Shown here piece after piece: positions 1 through 11,256 of a stretch of DNA of 64,000 nucleotides. The notes below the pieces were generated by a model. That model saw nothing but the letters and a program-made list of their open reading frames with translations. It did no database searches and was not told where the DNA came from. The position numbers and the translations under genes were made by a program. The DNA is taken from contig CM114272.1 of NCBI GenBank assembly GCA_050084515.1, positions 22,444,001-22,508,000 on the forward strand. Direction: 5' to 3'. The DNA is from Blasia pusilla (Eukaryota > Marchantiophyta > Marchantiopsida > Blasiales). Numbering within the stretch: position 1 is the first letter of the stretch; each line of letters opens with the position of its first letter.

Positions 1-3000
1 ACAGGATCGATCTCGAAGTTGTACGTGGAAATGCAGAGCCCTAGCTGTAGTGCTCGCTGAACCAGCTGAACAAAGAGGTACAAAGCAAACCGGTTCGATC
101 GAGCTTGAACTGGAAAACTCAACTCCCAGATTCTATAATGTTTTTTATGAATGAGGAATTCGTTAACCTGAAAATCAATAATGTAAACCGTTCTCGAGAA
201 GAATCCCCCAATCCGATTAGCACAGCCAATACTTCGACATCCTCTCGCGGTATGAAGGCGTCGCGATGAATTCCAGCCTAATTGCTTCTCAAGATCTAAA
301 CTGGTGCATAACTTAACATCTCGTTCAGGTTTCTTAGAGTTATAGTTAGCATTCCTTGAGTCACTCTAATCAGGCCTATGCTTCACGAACTATATTAACG
401 TTATAGATCATCAAGTTTTCCGCGTCGTGACTTAAGTGGGAGATAGAACACCTGACCCCTCGTGATTAACAAACAGTGTATCGAATGAAGCCTTTGTTAG
501 TTAATCTCGCTACGCGCCACTGTCCATTCATTCGTAATCGATCGACACAAAGTCGGAAGATAGAATGATCACTCCTCTCGAGATCGCCAGTCGCAAATTT
601 GTGGAGTAGTGCTGCAGTATGGAATCTCTCAAGCTGAAACGCGATGACCAGAAGCTGGACGCGATCCGTTTTGCAGGAGTTGAATTCGCCACTCTGTACT
701 GCCCATGCCCTGCCCTGCCCTGCCCTGCCCCTGCCCTGCCGTGCCGTGCCGTAGACCTGGCAGTGTTGACTGGTGGAGTCTGGAGTCTTCTGTCATGACA
801 ATATAAAGTACTCTTTCTTGAAGGCGATCTCTCAGTATTGTGTGATAGTTCTTGGGTTGTAATGGATTGATCGATGCAGGCCAGTTTGGACTTTGGTTTC
901 TCTCGTGCGATCAGGCTTTACCAGCGCCCCCAGATTCCGGATATGTACAGATCAACATGGCTTCATGGTACCTAGGTAGGTAGCTGATAGTCGGAACTGC
1001 GATGGTGTATGATATAATACTTCGTTATATTGTAAACATTCTTCCTGCTTAGGTTAATCGAAGTAAAGCTCGAAGATCCAGCCGCTCGATCTAAAAGGAG
1101 ATAGATGGGCAGAATGGGCTCTGGCCGTAGCTTTCTCGAAATCGGATTCTGAAAACAGAGACACTGTGCGCGGGTCCGCTACATGTACATGGGCACTCGA
1201 GCTATTCATTAAATATATTCGTCTCAGCGCTCGCTCACCTGGATATCCATCTGCTCGTTGGTTCCCAATCGACGGAATTCTCTCCTCGGGTCGGATATGC
1301 GGACTGCAGTGATGTGCATGTGATCGCAGTATGCCTCCATCGATGGATGAAACCGAATGGTGATCAAGAAGGCTGCGAAAGTTGCAATGAAACGTCTAGA
1401 AATTGTCGAATCACTCCTGTGAGATTGAAATAACAAAATTGTTGGCAGAAAAGGATGATCAAGTGGAGAAATCGAGTTTAATTCAGCACAAAAATGAAGA
1501 GCGGAGTCGGAATCGTTGAAGCCGATCGTTCCGCATTTGAATCTGTTCCGACTGCAGCACCACATTGCGCCGAATGAGCACATTTTCAAAAACTCTGTTC
1601 AAAATCGTCGAGTGTCGTGGATGGCGAAAATGGAAGTCGAGTCTTGAACCTGTCACCGGCTTCAAAAGCATTAGCATGCTATCGAAATCGACCAAGGCTG
1701 CGTGCATAGCTCATCACAGATATCCGTTCATGGCGAGCGGCATGGCGGACTAGAAGAACAATCCATTAGTGGCGCGAGACCCACAGAAGCATCGCCAATC
1801 GACATTCAACAAGCTGACGAGCTCGCCTAGCTCGGAATCGCACGTGCAATGCTCCATTCATCGCTTGTCAATGAGGCGATTCCCTGTCGCGACAGGCGCA
1901 CTACCTAACGCAAGAGCCGGATTAATTTCTCCATCCATCAATCGGCGACTGGGCACACGCCAACGATAAAAAAAACCGAACTCTCGAACTGAATGTCAAG
2001 TTCTGTGCGACCCAGTGTCAACGCAAGAGCGCTCTTAGACAAGAGAGTTGAGGTTAGTCCAACTCCTCTGGGCCCATGGGCAGCATAACCGAACCGGTCA
2101 ACTCCTCCTCCTTTGGTGGGTAGTCGGGCAGAACAGGGCCATGATTGCGTTCTCCGCAATTCCCACACTGCATGATTTCACTGTGAGCACCGCTGCTCGG
2201 AATGAAAACGGCACTTGTGAGGCACGAGTCGGTAGATTCTCTCTATGAGGATTAAAAACTTGGAAATCGTGGAAATTTTGGAACCCTTCGAACCGAACTC
2301 AAGAAATGATTTCTTGCGAAAGCATCAGAATTCTTCCATGCTGAAAACGTCATTTTTCCGACCGTAAAACTCCTTCCGCTGTAAGATAGGTGCCATGGTT
2401 CCATTTGTTTAGAATCGCTAAATTTTTCTCTTTGGGGAGGAGTGTAAAGTATAGTCAGCTGAGGGGACAACAAGTGAGGCGTTGTCGAGAACTTTAGATT
2501 TAAGCTCTGGTCCAGGTCGAAGAGGGGTAGGGTTAAGTGGTTGCGTGGAGGTAGCTAATGACGGGCAGGTCGTAAAAGAACCCGTTTCCGGGCTGCTCTG
2601 ATTGCAACTCCCGTCAACCCTCGACTAACTCTTGGGAGGGTTGTTGGATCTTTCACCTTACCTACCCGTTTTCCCATAAAAATACTCTTTTGTATCGAGG
2701 ATATACCCGTACGCATGAAAATAGAATCTGTGTACGTTTTACTAAACACAGCACATACTCTGTTTGTCTCATGTGAATAATAATAATTGTTGTTGCACTT
2801 TACTTAGAGTACTTGCCGAAGAGACAAAACTATGTGGGTGGGTGATTTGTCAGTCAAGGAGTTAGATGGATGTTTTCAACATTTTCATATAAAAATAGAA
2901 ACCGGAACATTTCTCGTCATTTGAAATGGATTTATAAATACAACTGATAGTGAGTTAGAGTTCTTGTGATTTAATTACGCTTAGTGGATTTATGAATAAA

Positions 3001-3931
3001 GACAACTGGTAAATTAGTAGTTACTAGATTCGTGGGTCTCATAGGTACCATTCAATGCTAGTTCCCGTTGTAAAGAAAGGAAAACTCATCCTTCTTGGAA
3101 AAATATTGTTTTAAAAACTTTATTTCGGTAATTAAAATGTAGCCAGGTTCTCTAAAAGTGCAAGGAACAGTTTGTTATTTCATTCATTTTGAATTGAAGA
3201 ATTATTTAAAAAAATTAAACATACTTTTTAAACAAACCTTCCTTAAAGTCTAATAGTGGAGTTGAAGGAAAAGCTCCATTCGGAGGTGGAAGTCATGTTC
3301 AGAAGTAAGAACATGAAAAATATGTGAAGGTGCTCTCACTGTTCTTGCAATGCCATGTGAATACTTCCATCCGCTGCTACGGTATGTGTACATTCGAGGC
3401 AGAAAGTGCGCGTGGAACGACGCTACAAACGTCAAATACGAGCCATCAAAGATATTTCCAGAATCTCATCAAAGCACGACTGCGGTTGCCGGAATCAACT
3501 GCACAGGAGCTGCGCAGAATGTATCCGCATTATTCGTATTCGATATGAATAGAGAGTTTCACATTTTGAGCATGGAATCAGCATTTAGCTAGCTAGTGCT
3601 CCTACCTAACCGTGGGTGAGGCGGATTCCACATTGCGATCGTAGACATGTATGGAATCGGACTAAGTGACATGTTTTGTAGCTACCCTAATCAGATTATC
3701 GGACCTTGTACCGTGCTTTCTAGATACCCTAATTGCTTGGAATGGGCATGACTGACATCGATCGACGGAGGGAAGCAGAGTTGCAGTCGGCCGATTCGGC
3801 GGATCGGACAATCACCTTCGAGATTCGTAGCCAACTTCCACTTCACAATTTGAATCCACCAATTGCAGGAAAACTCGATGAATCAACAAACTCCAGGGCT
3901 GCCTGCCAGTGGCGTCCTCGCGCCTATTCAT
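1..3931. other. Left flank without a recognisable gene
   Basis: I see no conserved domain, convincing splice structure or long reading frame here. Short open frames on both strands overlap one another and have no family-like motifs. Content is a CCCTG microsatellite near 700-752, an AT-rich stretch at about 2740-3240, and otherwise unique sequence. Diffuse regulatory sequence or very old transposon remnants cannot be excluded. Confidence 0.5.
701..752. repeat. CCCTG-type microsatellite
   Basis: About ten imperfect copies of a five-base unit (ccctg), drifting to ccgtg at the right end. It is a simple repeat with no other visible signal. Confidence 0.85.
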
Positions 3932-3954
3932 CCTCGGGTTAAACTAACCCGAGG
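3932..3954. repeat. Perfect 10-bp inverted repeat with 3-base loop
   Basis: Both arms are exact: cctcgggtta, loop aac, then taacccgagg. It could form a hairpin or cruciform or bind a dimeric factor. It lies about 450 bp left of the MULE relic, and no terminator-like T run follows. Confidence 0.7.
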
Positions 3955-4401
3955 TCGACGCGGGGCTGCCCGAGCTGCAGGTTGCCGGGATCAGGTTTTA
4001 GGGAGGGTTTAACACGAGCCTGTCTTTTGAAATCCGAGGTAAATGGCGGGAAAACCGAGGCAAGGCAAGGCAGTCGGGGTAGAGGGGATCCGCACAGGCA
4101 GTCGGGCTAGGATCCGCAGAGGCAGATTGTAAGGCTCCCGAGGTGAACAGGAGGGCTAGCAATAGCAGGGAGGAGTTGAGGAGTTTGAGACACACACAGG
4201 AGCAGGAAAGAGCTAGTGGTGAATAATGCTTCCCAATGCTTTGGGTCGTGCGTAATTCATTTTTTGCTTGCTGCAATGTCAGTTTCGAAGTTTACCCTTC
4301 TTTTGTTCCCTTCCTCAGTCTCATTGGCAGTTCTTTGGTTTAATTCTTTGTTGGGGACATTCAATGTCAATCAGGTCAGTTTTTGAACACCCGACGTAAA
4401 C
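3955..4401. other. Spacer left of the MULE relic
   Basis: No coding signal is recognised. It may include the 5' part of the MULE-type element, but I could not find terminal inverted repeats. Confidence 0.4.
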
Positions 4402-5955
4402 ATGTTCGAACATCCTCAACATATAGTTCAGATACCTCCTCCGAGACCCTTTTTGTCTAGTAATTTGAAATGGACAAAATACGAGGCCACAATCCCTCTC
4501 GGTAGGTTCAACAATTTTCTTAAAGGGGAGTGAAACAGGGAGAATTTTCATTGTGCCTTCAAGATTAGAAATTCAAGTGAGAGGACAACATCTCGGCACG
4601 TTATCCGATATTGGTGTGCTTATGGACCAGATGACTTTCGGAACATGGTGAAAAAAGATCTCCCAATATTGTAGAAAAAGGGAAAAAGAAAGGTCTGAAC
4701 AATAGACTCCTTGCTCAATCCACATTACTTGGTACATCTGTTTCTCGAGGATGTCAATGCCACTTTGCAAAGGTGGTGTATGTAGAGCGACCAAATTTAT
4801 GTTTGATTCGTTGGATGCATCGTGAACACACTTACAAGAATAATGAATTTGTCATGGGATGTTGTCACCTGCCTCTATCATCCCGTGAGTGACTTGCTTT
4901 GTCAAGGGATATGAATCTCACCATGAAAGATATCTGCAACATCAGACTACAATTGAAGCTAAATTCACATCATTACAGTCCATGTGATGCAACTGCAGTA
5001 AGAATGTGGGTCCAACAACATCCTAGTTTGGCTTTGTTCTATCAAGAACAAAACAAACCAGCAGGTGTTCCATTTTGCTTAGTAGTTGCAACGCCATGGA
5101 TGGTTGAGAAGCTTGGTATATTGAGCCAAGGAGATGCAATGGGAATGGATTCAACTTTTGGAACTAACCTTTATGAGGTAATACATTATATCTATTCACT
5201 AATTTGGTGTCCAACCATGGACACCAACTTTGTAAATATTCTAAAATAAAATCAATGAAGTTTGGTTTAGTTCTTATGTGGTGTAAGAATCCATAAGTTT
5301 GCAATTTGAACTAACTATTTGAGTTTTCTCTTGTGTTTGAAGTTCCAATTGTTTACACTTTTATGCTATGATGAATTCCAAAATAGAATTCCATGCGCAT
5401 GGGCTTTGATGGAAAGACACACACAAGCTAATATCGGGGAGGTCTTAAGTGCCATCAAATTACAATAAATAATTACAGAAGGGAAGTACTTGAATCTTCT
5501 GACTTATAGAGGCCATCTTGTTTCATTGTGGATGATTCCAAAGAGGAACAGGCTGCGATAGATTATGTGTTATCTGATCAATTACCCTATCCTACATGAA
5601 TTTGTTTCATGTTGTGTTATGTACATTTAAATATAAAAAAATGTCATTATGTAACACTTTCAATGGTTCAGTTCTTCAAATGTGTAATACTTGTTTCCTC
5701 CGTTGTATTGAGAGATGTCTTTCCGAGGACTATGATATTCCTGTGCATCTAGCACATCCACAAACAGTGAATAAAAAACTTGCACATGAAGGTTAGAGAT
5801 CACATTATCAAGGCTTGGATGAATTGAGAGCTTGCTCAAGTCATGTATACCACAGATACAAGTACATATCTTTTGAAATCACCGCCTCGCTATTTCCAAT
5901 TATCACGCTTAGAAGCACACAGGTGGAATAGTTTTGAAGAGGTCTTTGAATAGTC
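4402..5955 (+). pseudogene. MULE-type (Mutator-like) DDE transposase, decayed
   Basis: This is a broken transposase of the MULE/SWIM group, enzymes that excise and insert Mutator-like DNA transposons. Reading from an ATG at 4402, a first block has the family pattern RYWCAYGPDD (near 4600). A frame change near 4670 leads to GCQCHF and HREHT, then PFCLVVATPWM and MGMDSTFGTNLY, where the Asp of MDSTF fits the first catalytic residue. A GT-AG intron at 5178-5342 joins NLYE in phase to FQLFTLLCYDEFQNR and PCAWALMERH. Further on, FIVDDSKEEQ (about 5530) matches the second catalytic Asp region, and a C-W-H-like block with in-frame stops lies near 5740-5860. In-frame stops also occur near 4530, at 4890 and at 5466. 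Family and decay are clear; terminal repeats were not found. Confidence 0.85.
5178..5342 (+). other. Intron inside the MULE transposase relic
   Basis: It begins gtaata after a Glu codon and ends tttgaag before a Phe codon, in phase 0. Removing it joins two transposase segments whose conserved sequence is continuous across the junction. Length is 165 bp. Confidence 0.75.
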
Positions 5956-6076
5956 CAATATGTGTTTGAAGGCACTTGTCAAAGGAGTGAATGTGGAATA
6001 CTCACATAAATCCTCTTTCTTTACTTTACAGATCTTATAGTAACTGCTGAAGCTTTTGTACATCGATGGAAGGGTC
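5956..6076. other. Spacer between MULE relic and repeat block
   Basis: No gene or motif is recognised; it separates the end of MULE-like sequence from a 93-102-bp direct repeat. Confidence 0.4.
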
Positions 6077-6178
6077 AACATACATCGTTGTCACCGAACA
6101 CACACACAAACAAGCACGATCCCATGCTAACTCATGACATCCAAACAACGAGACAAGAAGTACCAAAATATCTCCAAT
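6077..6178. repeat. Direct repeat flanking an LTR block, left copy
   Basis: This 102-bp segment is nearly identical to 6721-6813, differing mainly by a roughly 10-bp insertion in a CA-rich stretch. The two copies bracket the LTR-related block 6179-6689. They are too long to be a target-site duplication. The right copy lies in the element interior, so this copy probably arose by rearrangement or template switching. Confidence 0.85.
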
Positions 6179-6689
6179 AAAATAAGATCTAATCTCTCTC
6201 ACAACACCATAGTTCTCACATGTGTGCACTCTCACATGTCTCTCTCAATGTCAAACCAAACCCACTCTCCTAATGAAAGGCATGGGTTACACAGACAAGG
6301 CAAGCAAGGCCATAGCTCCGCCACCTCATGCCAAGAGGTTCAACAAAGAGAGAATGAGCTCTCAAGCTCTCTCTCCTTGAGGTATACCCCTCCCCTCTTC
6401 CAAGCTCTCTCCATGGTAACCTATGCTTCCAAGTCACCTCCTTGGCTCTTGACTTGATGAAGGAGGTCAAGGATCACTTACCAAAAATAGAAAATTGACC
6501 ATATACTCAAAATGATACTTATCTAAAATAGTAAGTTCCTCAATATGGCTCTAAATGAGCCGAAACAAAGGGGAAACCTGCTCTTAGGTTTCCCAAGGCC
6601 TCAGCAGGTCATCCTTGACCTCTTGAGCATGTCCTCCACTACTCGCGAAGGCGCTTTACTAGATCTCATCCATCTATCCTAAAAGACGT
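6179..6689 (-). repeat. LTR-related block, 3' end of copy A
   Basis: About 510 bp closely matching 15257-15776 and 34389-34898. All three share internal landmarks, including the tail ctatcctaaaa. Its position just beyond the PHD end of the element fits the 3' LTR or its U3 part. The low-coordinate edge abuts a duplicated internal segment, so it may be truncated. Confidence 0.75.
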
Positions 6690-6720
6690 GATAATTATCG
6701 TACGCATACAAATCGCTACA

Positions 6721-6813
6721 CAATATACATCGTTGTCACCGAACACACACACGATCCCATGCTAACTCATGGCATCCAAACAACGAGACAAGAAGTACCA
6801 AAATATCTCCAAT
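6721..6813. repeat. Direct repeat flanking an LTR block, right copy
   Basis: Partner of 6077-6178. It lies inside copy A, about 30 bp from the LTR-related block, and continues into element-interior sequence. Confidence 0.85.
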
Positions 6814-6993
6814 CGCCTCCCTAGCTGGTGGTTAGGTCCCTCTAACTCCAGATAGCCATCTATCCCTACCTACCATGACATACATCTCTTAGACGCTAAG
6901 AGCAAGAAGGCCGGGTGCTCATGTGGTCCCATTGTTAGTCGCCTTCTTGTCATCCATGTCACAGATACAAGTCGGAATGTAGAACTACCTACG

Positions 6994-7500
6994 CTATGTA
7001 TATATGGGACACATCCATCGTCCTTGAGGAACCCTAGTGAGAGGTGGCGTCAAGCATGCCATATGCCATCCTCTCGAACATCCATCATAGACTAGCATAG
7101 TAGCTGAACCATGGGCAGAACCACACAACATACATCGCAAGCCTGCAGGAACTACTGCTAAGCTCAGATCAAATGTATTGTAAATGTTTGGAAGGTGACA
7201 CGGCGCACAACTATGCACATGGTTCTTCCAAACCATACCATTGCATCCCTCCAATAAGTGAACACCTGACGGAAAAACCTCACGCACTCTCAAGATGGTG
7301 CCCCCTGCAATCACATTCAACGTCATGGGTACCGTCTACTGCAAGTAGATATAGTCTCCTTGATGAAACCTCCGGATAGTAGGTCGATAACCATCCCCCG
7401 AATAATCGCATACCTCAATGTATCCCGAAGCTACGCAATCGCCAAGTTCTCAAACGCCATGGGCATCACTCTGCGAAACAATTTAGCCCTCTGAGAACAT
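6994..7500 (-). pseudogene. C-terminal pol region of copy A with PHD finger
   Basis: The end of the gypsy polyprotein, downstream of integrase. The frame ending at 6994 reads TILRVREVFPSGV, then CMLCGSAHGS, YDGCSRGWHMAC, PPL, and RWMCPIY. Spacing matches a C4HC3 PHD finger: C-x2-C, x11, (C)-x2-C-x4-H-x2-C, x14, C-x2-(C). The third and eighth ligands are now Tyr, each explained by one G-to-A change in a Cys codon. PHD fingers commonly bind histone H3 tails. At the integrase C-terminus it could steer insertion as a chromodomain does in chromoviruses; that role is inference. Copy B is truncated before this point, so only one example is in view. Confidence 0.75.
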
Positions 7501-7502
7501 GC

Positions 7503-8309
7503 TCACATCCATACATCAGGGTCATCAAGGTTAAATACCTCACCAACATCTCGACGAATGGCCGCAGGAAAATGTGGCTCTGGGCCATACAAAAGCAAGT
7601 ACGATGAGAAAGACGCTAAGGATGCCTCCTTGCTGAATCTATATCCCATCGCCAACCACGGCAACTGGAGGTCCCAATCTCCTAGGTGACCTCTATGCAA
7701 GCCATACTTGCAAAGTCCTCTCTTCACCGTATGCATAACCCGCTCCACTAGTCCATCCGCCTCAGGATGATATCGCAAAGTAGGGCGGTCGTCGATCAGT
7801 GCCTGATCACACAAGGCCTGAAACTCCCTGCAGAACTCTATACCCTGGTCTATCAACACCTTAGCTAGTGCGTCGTAATGACTCATCACTTGATCTAGGA
7901 AGGCATATGCTACTCCCTCACTTGCTTTGTCAGGCAATGCAACCAACTCTTTCCACTTTGAGAAGTGTTCGACCATCACCAACACATAACGACTATGGCG
8001 CTCCGTCAAAGGCAAAGGTCATGCAAAATCCAAACTCCATCTTTAACCTAAACCCATGATCAAAAGTGGATGCAACTCTGGAGTCAGAGCATTGAACGAT
8101 GCTCGGACTCGATCACACACCATGGATTTGGCAACAAACTGCTGAACGTCAGTCTGCATACCTCGCCACCAATACTGAATTTGGAGCAAGCTATACGTCC
8201 GCTTCACTCCAAAATGACCCAACTCCTCGTGGGCATGATGCACCAAACGTGCTCTCTGTGAAGGATGAGGCACTATACGCGCTCTACCATCCTCCCACAC
8301 TCGCAACAC
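7503..8309 (-). pseudogene. Ty3/gypsy integrase, copy A
   Basis: The frame 8309-8043 carries the zinc-binding part, with HAHEELGHFGVKRTY and MVCDRVRASF. The first Cys of the C-x2-C pair is Ser here, while copy B keeps Cys. Two in-frame stops (TAA and TGA) near 8010-8045 separate this from the catalytic core 8015-7503, which reads RYVLVMVEHFSKW, LIDQGIEF (second Asp) and ADGLVERVMH (Glu). The first catalytic Asp is expected in SLDF between the stops. Integrase joins the cDNA to host DNA. The gene is inactive as it stands. Confidence 0.88.
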
Positions 8310-8339
8310 ATGTATGCCTTTCCACCGGAACCTTCTAGC

Positions 8340-8558
8340 TCACTGTAGGATCTGATCCCGCTCTCTAGCACCCATTGTGCTTGCAACGCTGCCAGTATGC
8401 AGGTACTCCAAGACCACTCCATCGTCGTGAATGTCTCGGCCACGTGTCATCTCCTCACCAGCTTCTGGATCTAAAGACTCTCCATCAGACCTCGCCATCA
8501 AAGTCTCAGAAATCAGGCTCTCCATAGCCAACAAGCCCAAATAGGGTGACGCATGCCA
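8340..8558 (-). pseudogene. Linker between RNase H and integrase, copy A
   Basis: Open minus-strand stretch (8540-8340) rich in acidic and polar residues, with no domain. It occupies the tether between RNase H and integrase and ends in a stop just before the integrase zinc-binding part. Confidence 0.5.
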
Positions 8559-9122
8559 TCATAACACCAACTCCTCATCACTCTCACCATGCCAATGAGC
8601 TCCAGTTTCATCTCGCCGACTCGCGCATGGGTTACGGCTCAAATCATCTGCATCCTGGTTGAGCATCCCAGGTCTATGCACCACTTGGAAGTCATACTCC
8701 TTCAACAAAAGAGCCCACCTCGCAAGCTTCCCTATAAGCTTGTCGGACTCCATCAACCACTTAAGTGGCTGATGATTAGTAATGACGGTAAAGGGATTTC
8801 CAAATAGATGACATTTGAAATGTGCGACAACCCACACTGCAGCCAAGCACTCACCCTCATACAAGCTATACTTCACCTCCGCAACGTTGTTCAAGCGACT
8901 AGCGTTAGCCACCATGAACTCTCTACCATCATTGTCATGTTGGGTGAGCACGGCTCTAAGCCCCAACATGCTCCAATCGGTATGCAACTGGAAAAGACGC
9001 CCCTTGATTGGTCTTCTCAATATGGGCGCGGATGTCAAGCTGTCCTTGAGCATCTGAAATGCTCTCTCCTGCTCATCCCCCCAGTGCCACTCCTGATCCA
9101 CCTTGGTCAGCAAGGTCAACAA
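8559..9122 (-). pseudogene. Ty3/gypsy RNase H, copy A
   Basis: This frame holds the end of the RT connection and the RNase H that degrades the RNA of the RNA-DNA hybrid. HTDWSMLGLRAVLTQ carries the first catalytic Asp and YSLYEGECLAAV the Glu. ITNHQPLKWLM has Asn where copy B has the usual Asp (ITDHQ), a single G-to-A change that should impair catalysis. NQDADDLSR is the final Asp block. The frame ends at 8559 and is separated from RT by a stop near 9125-9155. Confidence 0.9.
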
Positions 9123-9155
9123 CTTTGCAATTGAGCTAAAACCCTTGACGTACCG

Positions 9156-9960
9156 TCAATAGAAGTTCGCCAATCCCATGAATGCACGAACTCGACTCAC
9201 ATCTGTACGGCGTGGAATGCGTGAAATAGACTCTACCTTTGTCTGCTGCACACCAAGGCTCCCTGTGTATGTCGTATGATCCACGTACTCAATCTGGTCA
9301 TAGAAGAACTTGCACTTGCCTGGATGTAGCTTCAGCCCATGTAACTGCAATTGTCGAAACACCTCCTCTAGATGTTGCTCATGCTCCTCAACCATGGCGC
9401 TCAAGACTACAATGTCATCAATATAACACCTAGCAAAATCCAGACCTGCCAAGATCCTATGATCCTCTGAAACTCAGTCGGAGCGTTCTTTAACCCAAAT
9501 GGTAAGAACCGCCATTGGTACAAGCAATCCTTTCCGTGAGAATGGATGCCCCAAAACGCATGTCCTCCAATCTGATAGGTAGCTGATGGTATCCGGCTTG
9601 AAGATCTAAAGAACTGAAGGCCTTTGCATGCCCAATAGCATCAAAGATCTCCTCAAGAGTGGGCATAGCATACCTATCGGACTTCGTCTACCAATTGATA
9701 GGTCAATAATCTCCACACATCCGCCTATCCGTCCAGTTGCCATGCACATCCTTCTTGACGGGCATGACAGTGGCAGATGCATACTCTCCATACGACATCT
9801 CCACTAGTCTTGCTCCAACCAAATCCTAGCTCCTACTCTGAATCACTGCCCTCTCCATATCACTATACCTTTAGGGTCGTCGGAAGATCGGCGTGTCACT
9901 CGACAACTCAATGTGGATCCCTGGACCCTTCAGCGTACCCAAATCCTGCATACAAAATGC
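9156..9960 (-). pseudogene. Ty3/gypsy reverse transcriptase, copy A
   Basis: RT copies element RNA into DNA. The block FSSLDLQAGYHQLPI (about 9590-9640) carries the first catalytic Asp. After at least one frameshift near 9455-9530, DFARCYIDDIVVLS carries an intact YxDD, followed by KLHPGKCKFF and FMGLANFY. The N-terminal part (about 9700-9960) resembles copy B 20835-21065 but has in-frame stops. The catalytic residues survive, but the frame is broken several times. Confidence 0.88.
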
Positions 9961-10275
9961 AAAACAACTCCTATAACTCCTAAGGATTTGGTGTATCCAA
10001 CGCCGCTCTCCTCCTGTCAACTTAGGGCCCATATCTGGCTCCTAAGTCTCCATCGTGACTATGGTAGAACTCTCCGACGCGGGTGTCGGTAGTTGCTATG
10101 GTGCAACCCCGTCCTAGACAACAAAACTCGACTGCTCCCCTACAGCCAATTGCAAAATTGGATCTCCATTTGCAGTACCCTGAACCACACTCAATGCTGT
10201 GGCTACCATCTCCTGGCGTACCTGCAAAACATCCCAATAAGTCCAAGGGTGTCTCTCCCGATCACCCCTCGTGTG
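9961..10275 (-). pseudogene. Linker between methyltransferase and RT, copy A
   Basis: Spacer of the polyprotein between the methyltransferase C-terminus and RT. No domain is recognised. The copia insertion site of copy B corresponds to gtatc at about 9993-9997 here; this copy keeps the empty site. Confidence 0.6.
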
Positions 10276-11256
10276 TCAATCTCCTCGGGTCTCGCCCCGA
10301 GCCACTGCCTCAACCATCTTGGTAGGCATGGGGCTCACCAACGCAACTTTTGTGATCTGTTGCATCCTCAAACGACGTTGCTCAGCTACTCCTAAGCTGA
10401 AAATCCATGTCAAGTAGTTCAGGTCCATCGCCTGACCCAAGACATGACGTTGTGATGCCTCCGATAGTGCCGGTATTGCCGTCACTCTTGTGGGGAATCC
10501 CATTGCTCGCTCTCGCTCATCGGCGTTAGGCTCCACCAACCTCTGTACTTGGTCATCCCAAACCAAGCCAGGTCCGGCCTCCTTGAATGCATAGGAAGCA
10601 GGAAAACTCACCAATGTGGGAAAGGCTGCTAATGGCATGCCAATCCTATTGACCATAGTCAACGGCTGTCGATCATCGTGCCTCATTGCCTGTGATCGAC
10701 GGCCCGAATCCAAAATAGAATCCACCAACAAATTGGAGGAACGCTCCACTCTTGCATAAGCCCTCCGCAACACCTCATGTGGTACCAAGTTGGTCCACCA
10801 AAAATGCGGGCGGTGTGCTCTAGACCTACACTCGCTGCATCTAACAACACTGCGGGGCCGATCCATACACGCACCTGATATGCACTTGTCACCACGCGGG
10901 ACCTCAAATCTCCCAAAATCGGTACATTCTCCAGAATGTATGTTGGAGGACGAGACCGATGCAAGTGTCACAAGATCCGCATCATCCCAAAAAAACCTGG
11001 ACCGAGAGTCAGCTAATCTGCTACCCCGTCCAGCACTCAATTGGCCCTGACATGGCGAACCAACAATGACCAAGTCTATGGTCCCTACAAGTTCCAAGTC
11101 CTCCTCCCCCAACAATGAAATGTCTCTTGGTAGGGAACTTTGGTATCCTTGAATGGCGGACGCAGACAACAAGTCGGGAAAACGGAGGCATAACTCCACG
11201 GGCAACTCTACCACCCTGTTGAGCAACTCTAGCTCCTCGTCCCCAAACGGGACCAC
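10276..11256 (-). pseudogene. DNMT3-like DNA (cytosine-5) methyltransferase domain, copy A
   Basis: This 326-codon frame sits between the gag zinc knuckles and RT. Residues 61-71 read DLVIVGSPCQG, motif IV with the nucleophilic Cys. Motif VI appears in another frame at about 10920-10940 as YILENVP, with the catalytic Glu. Motif VIII, SRAHRPHFWWTNL (145-157), returns to the main frame, so two compensating frameshifts lie between. The C-terminus ERERAMGFPTRVT (248-259) and RHVLGQAMDLNYL (270-282) matches the DNMT3/DRM pattern of E-R, G-F-P and R-x2-LG. Motif I is absent because this copy has a deletion; copy B keeps it. The enzyme would transfer methyl from S-adenosylmethionine to C5 of cytosine. 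Frameshifts and the missing SAM site make it inactive. Confidence 0.85.
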
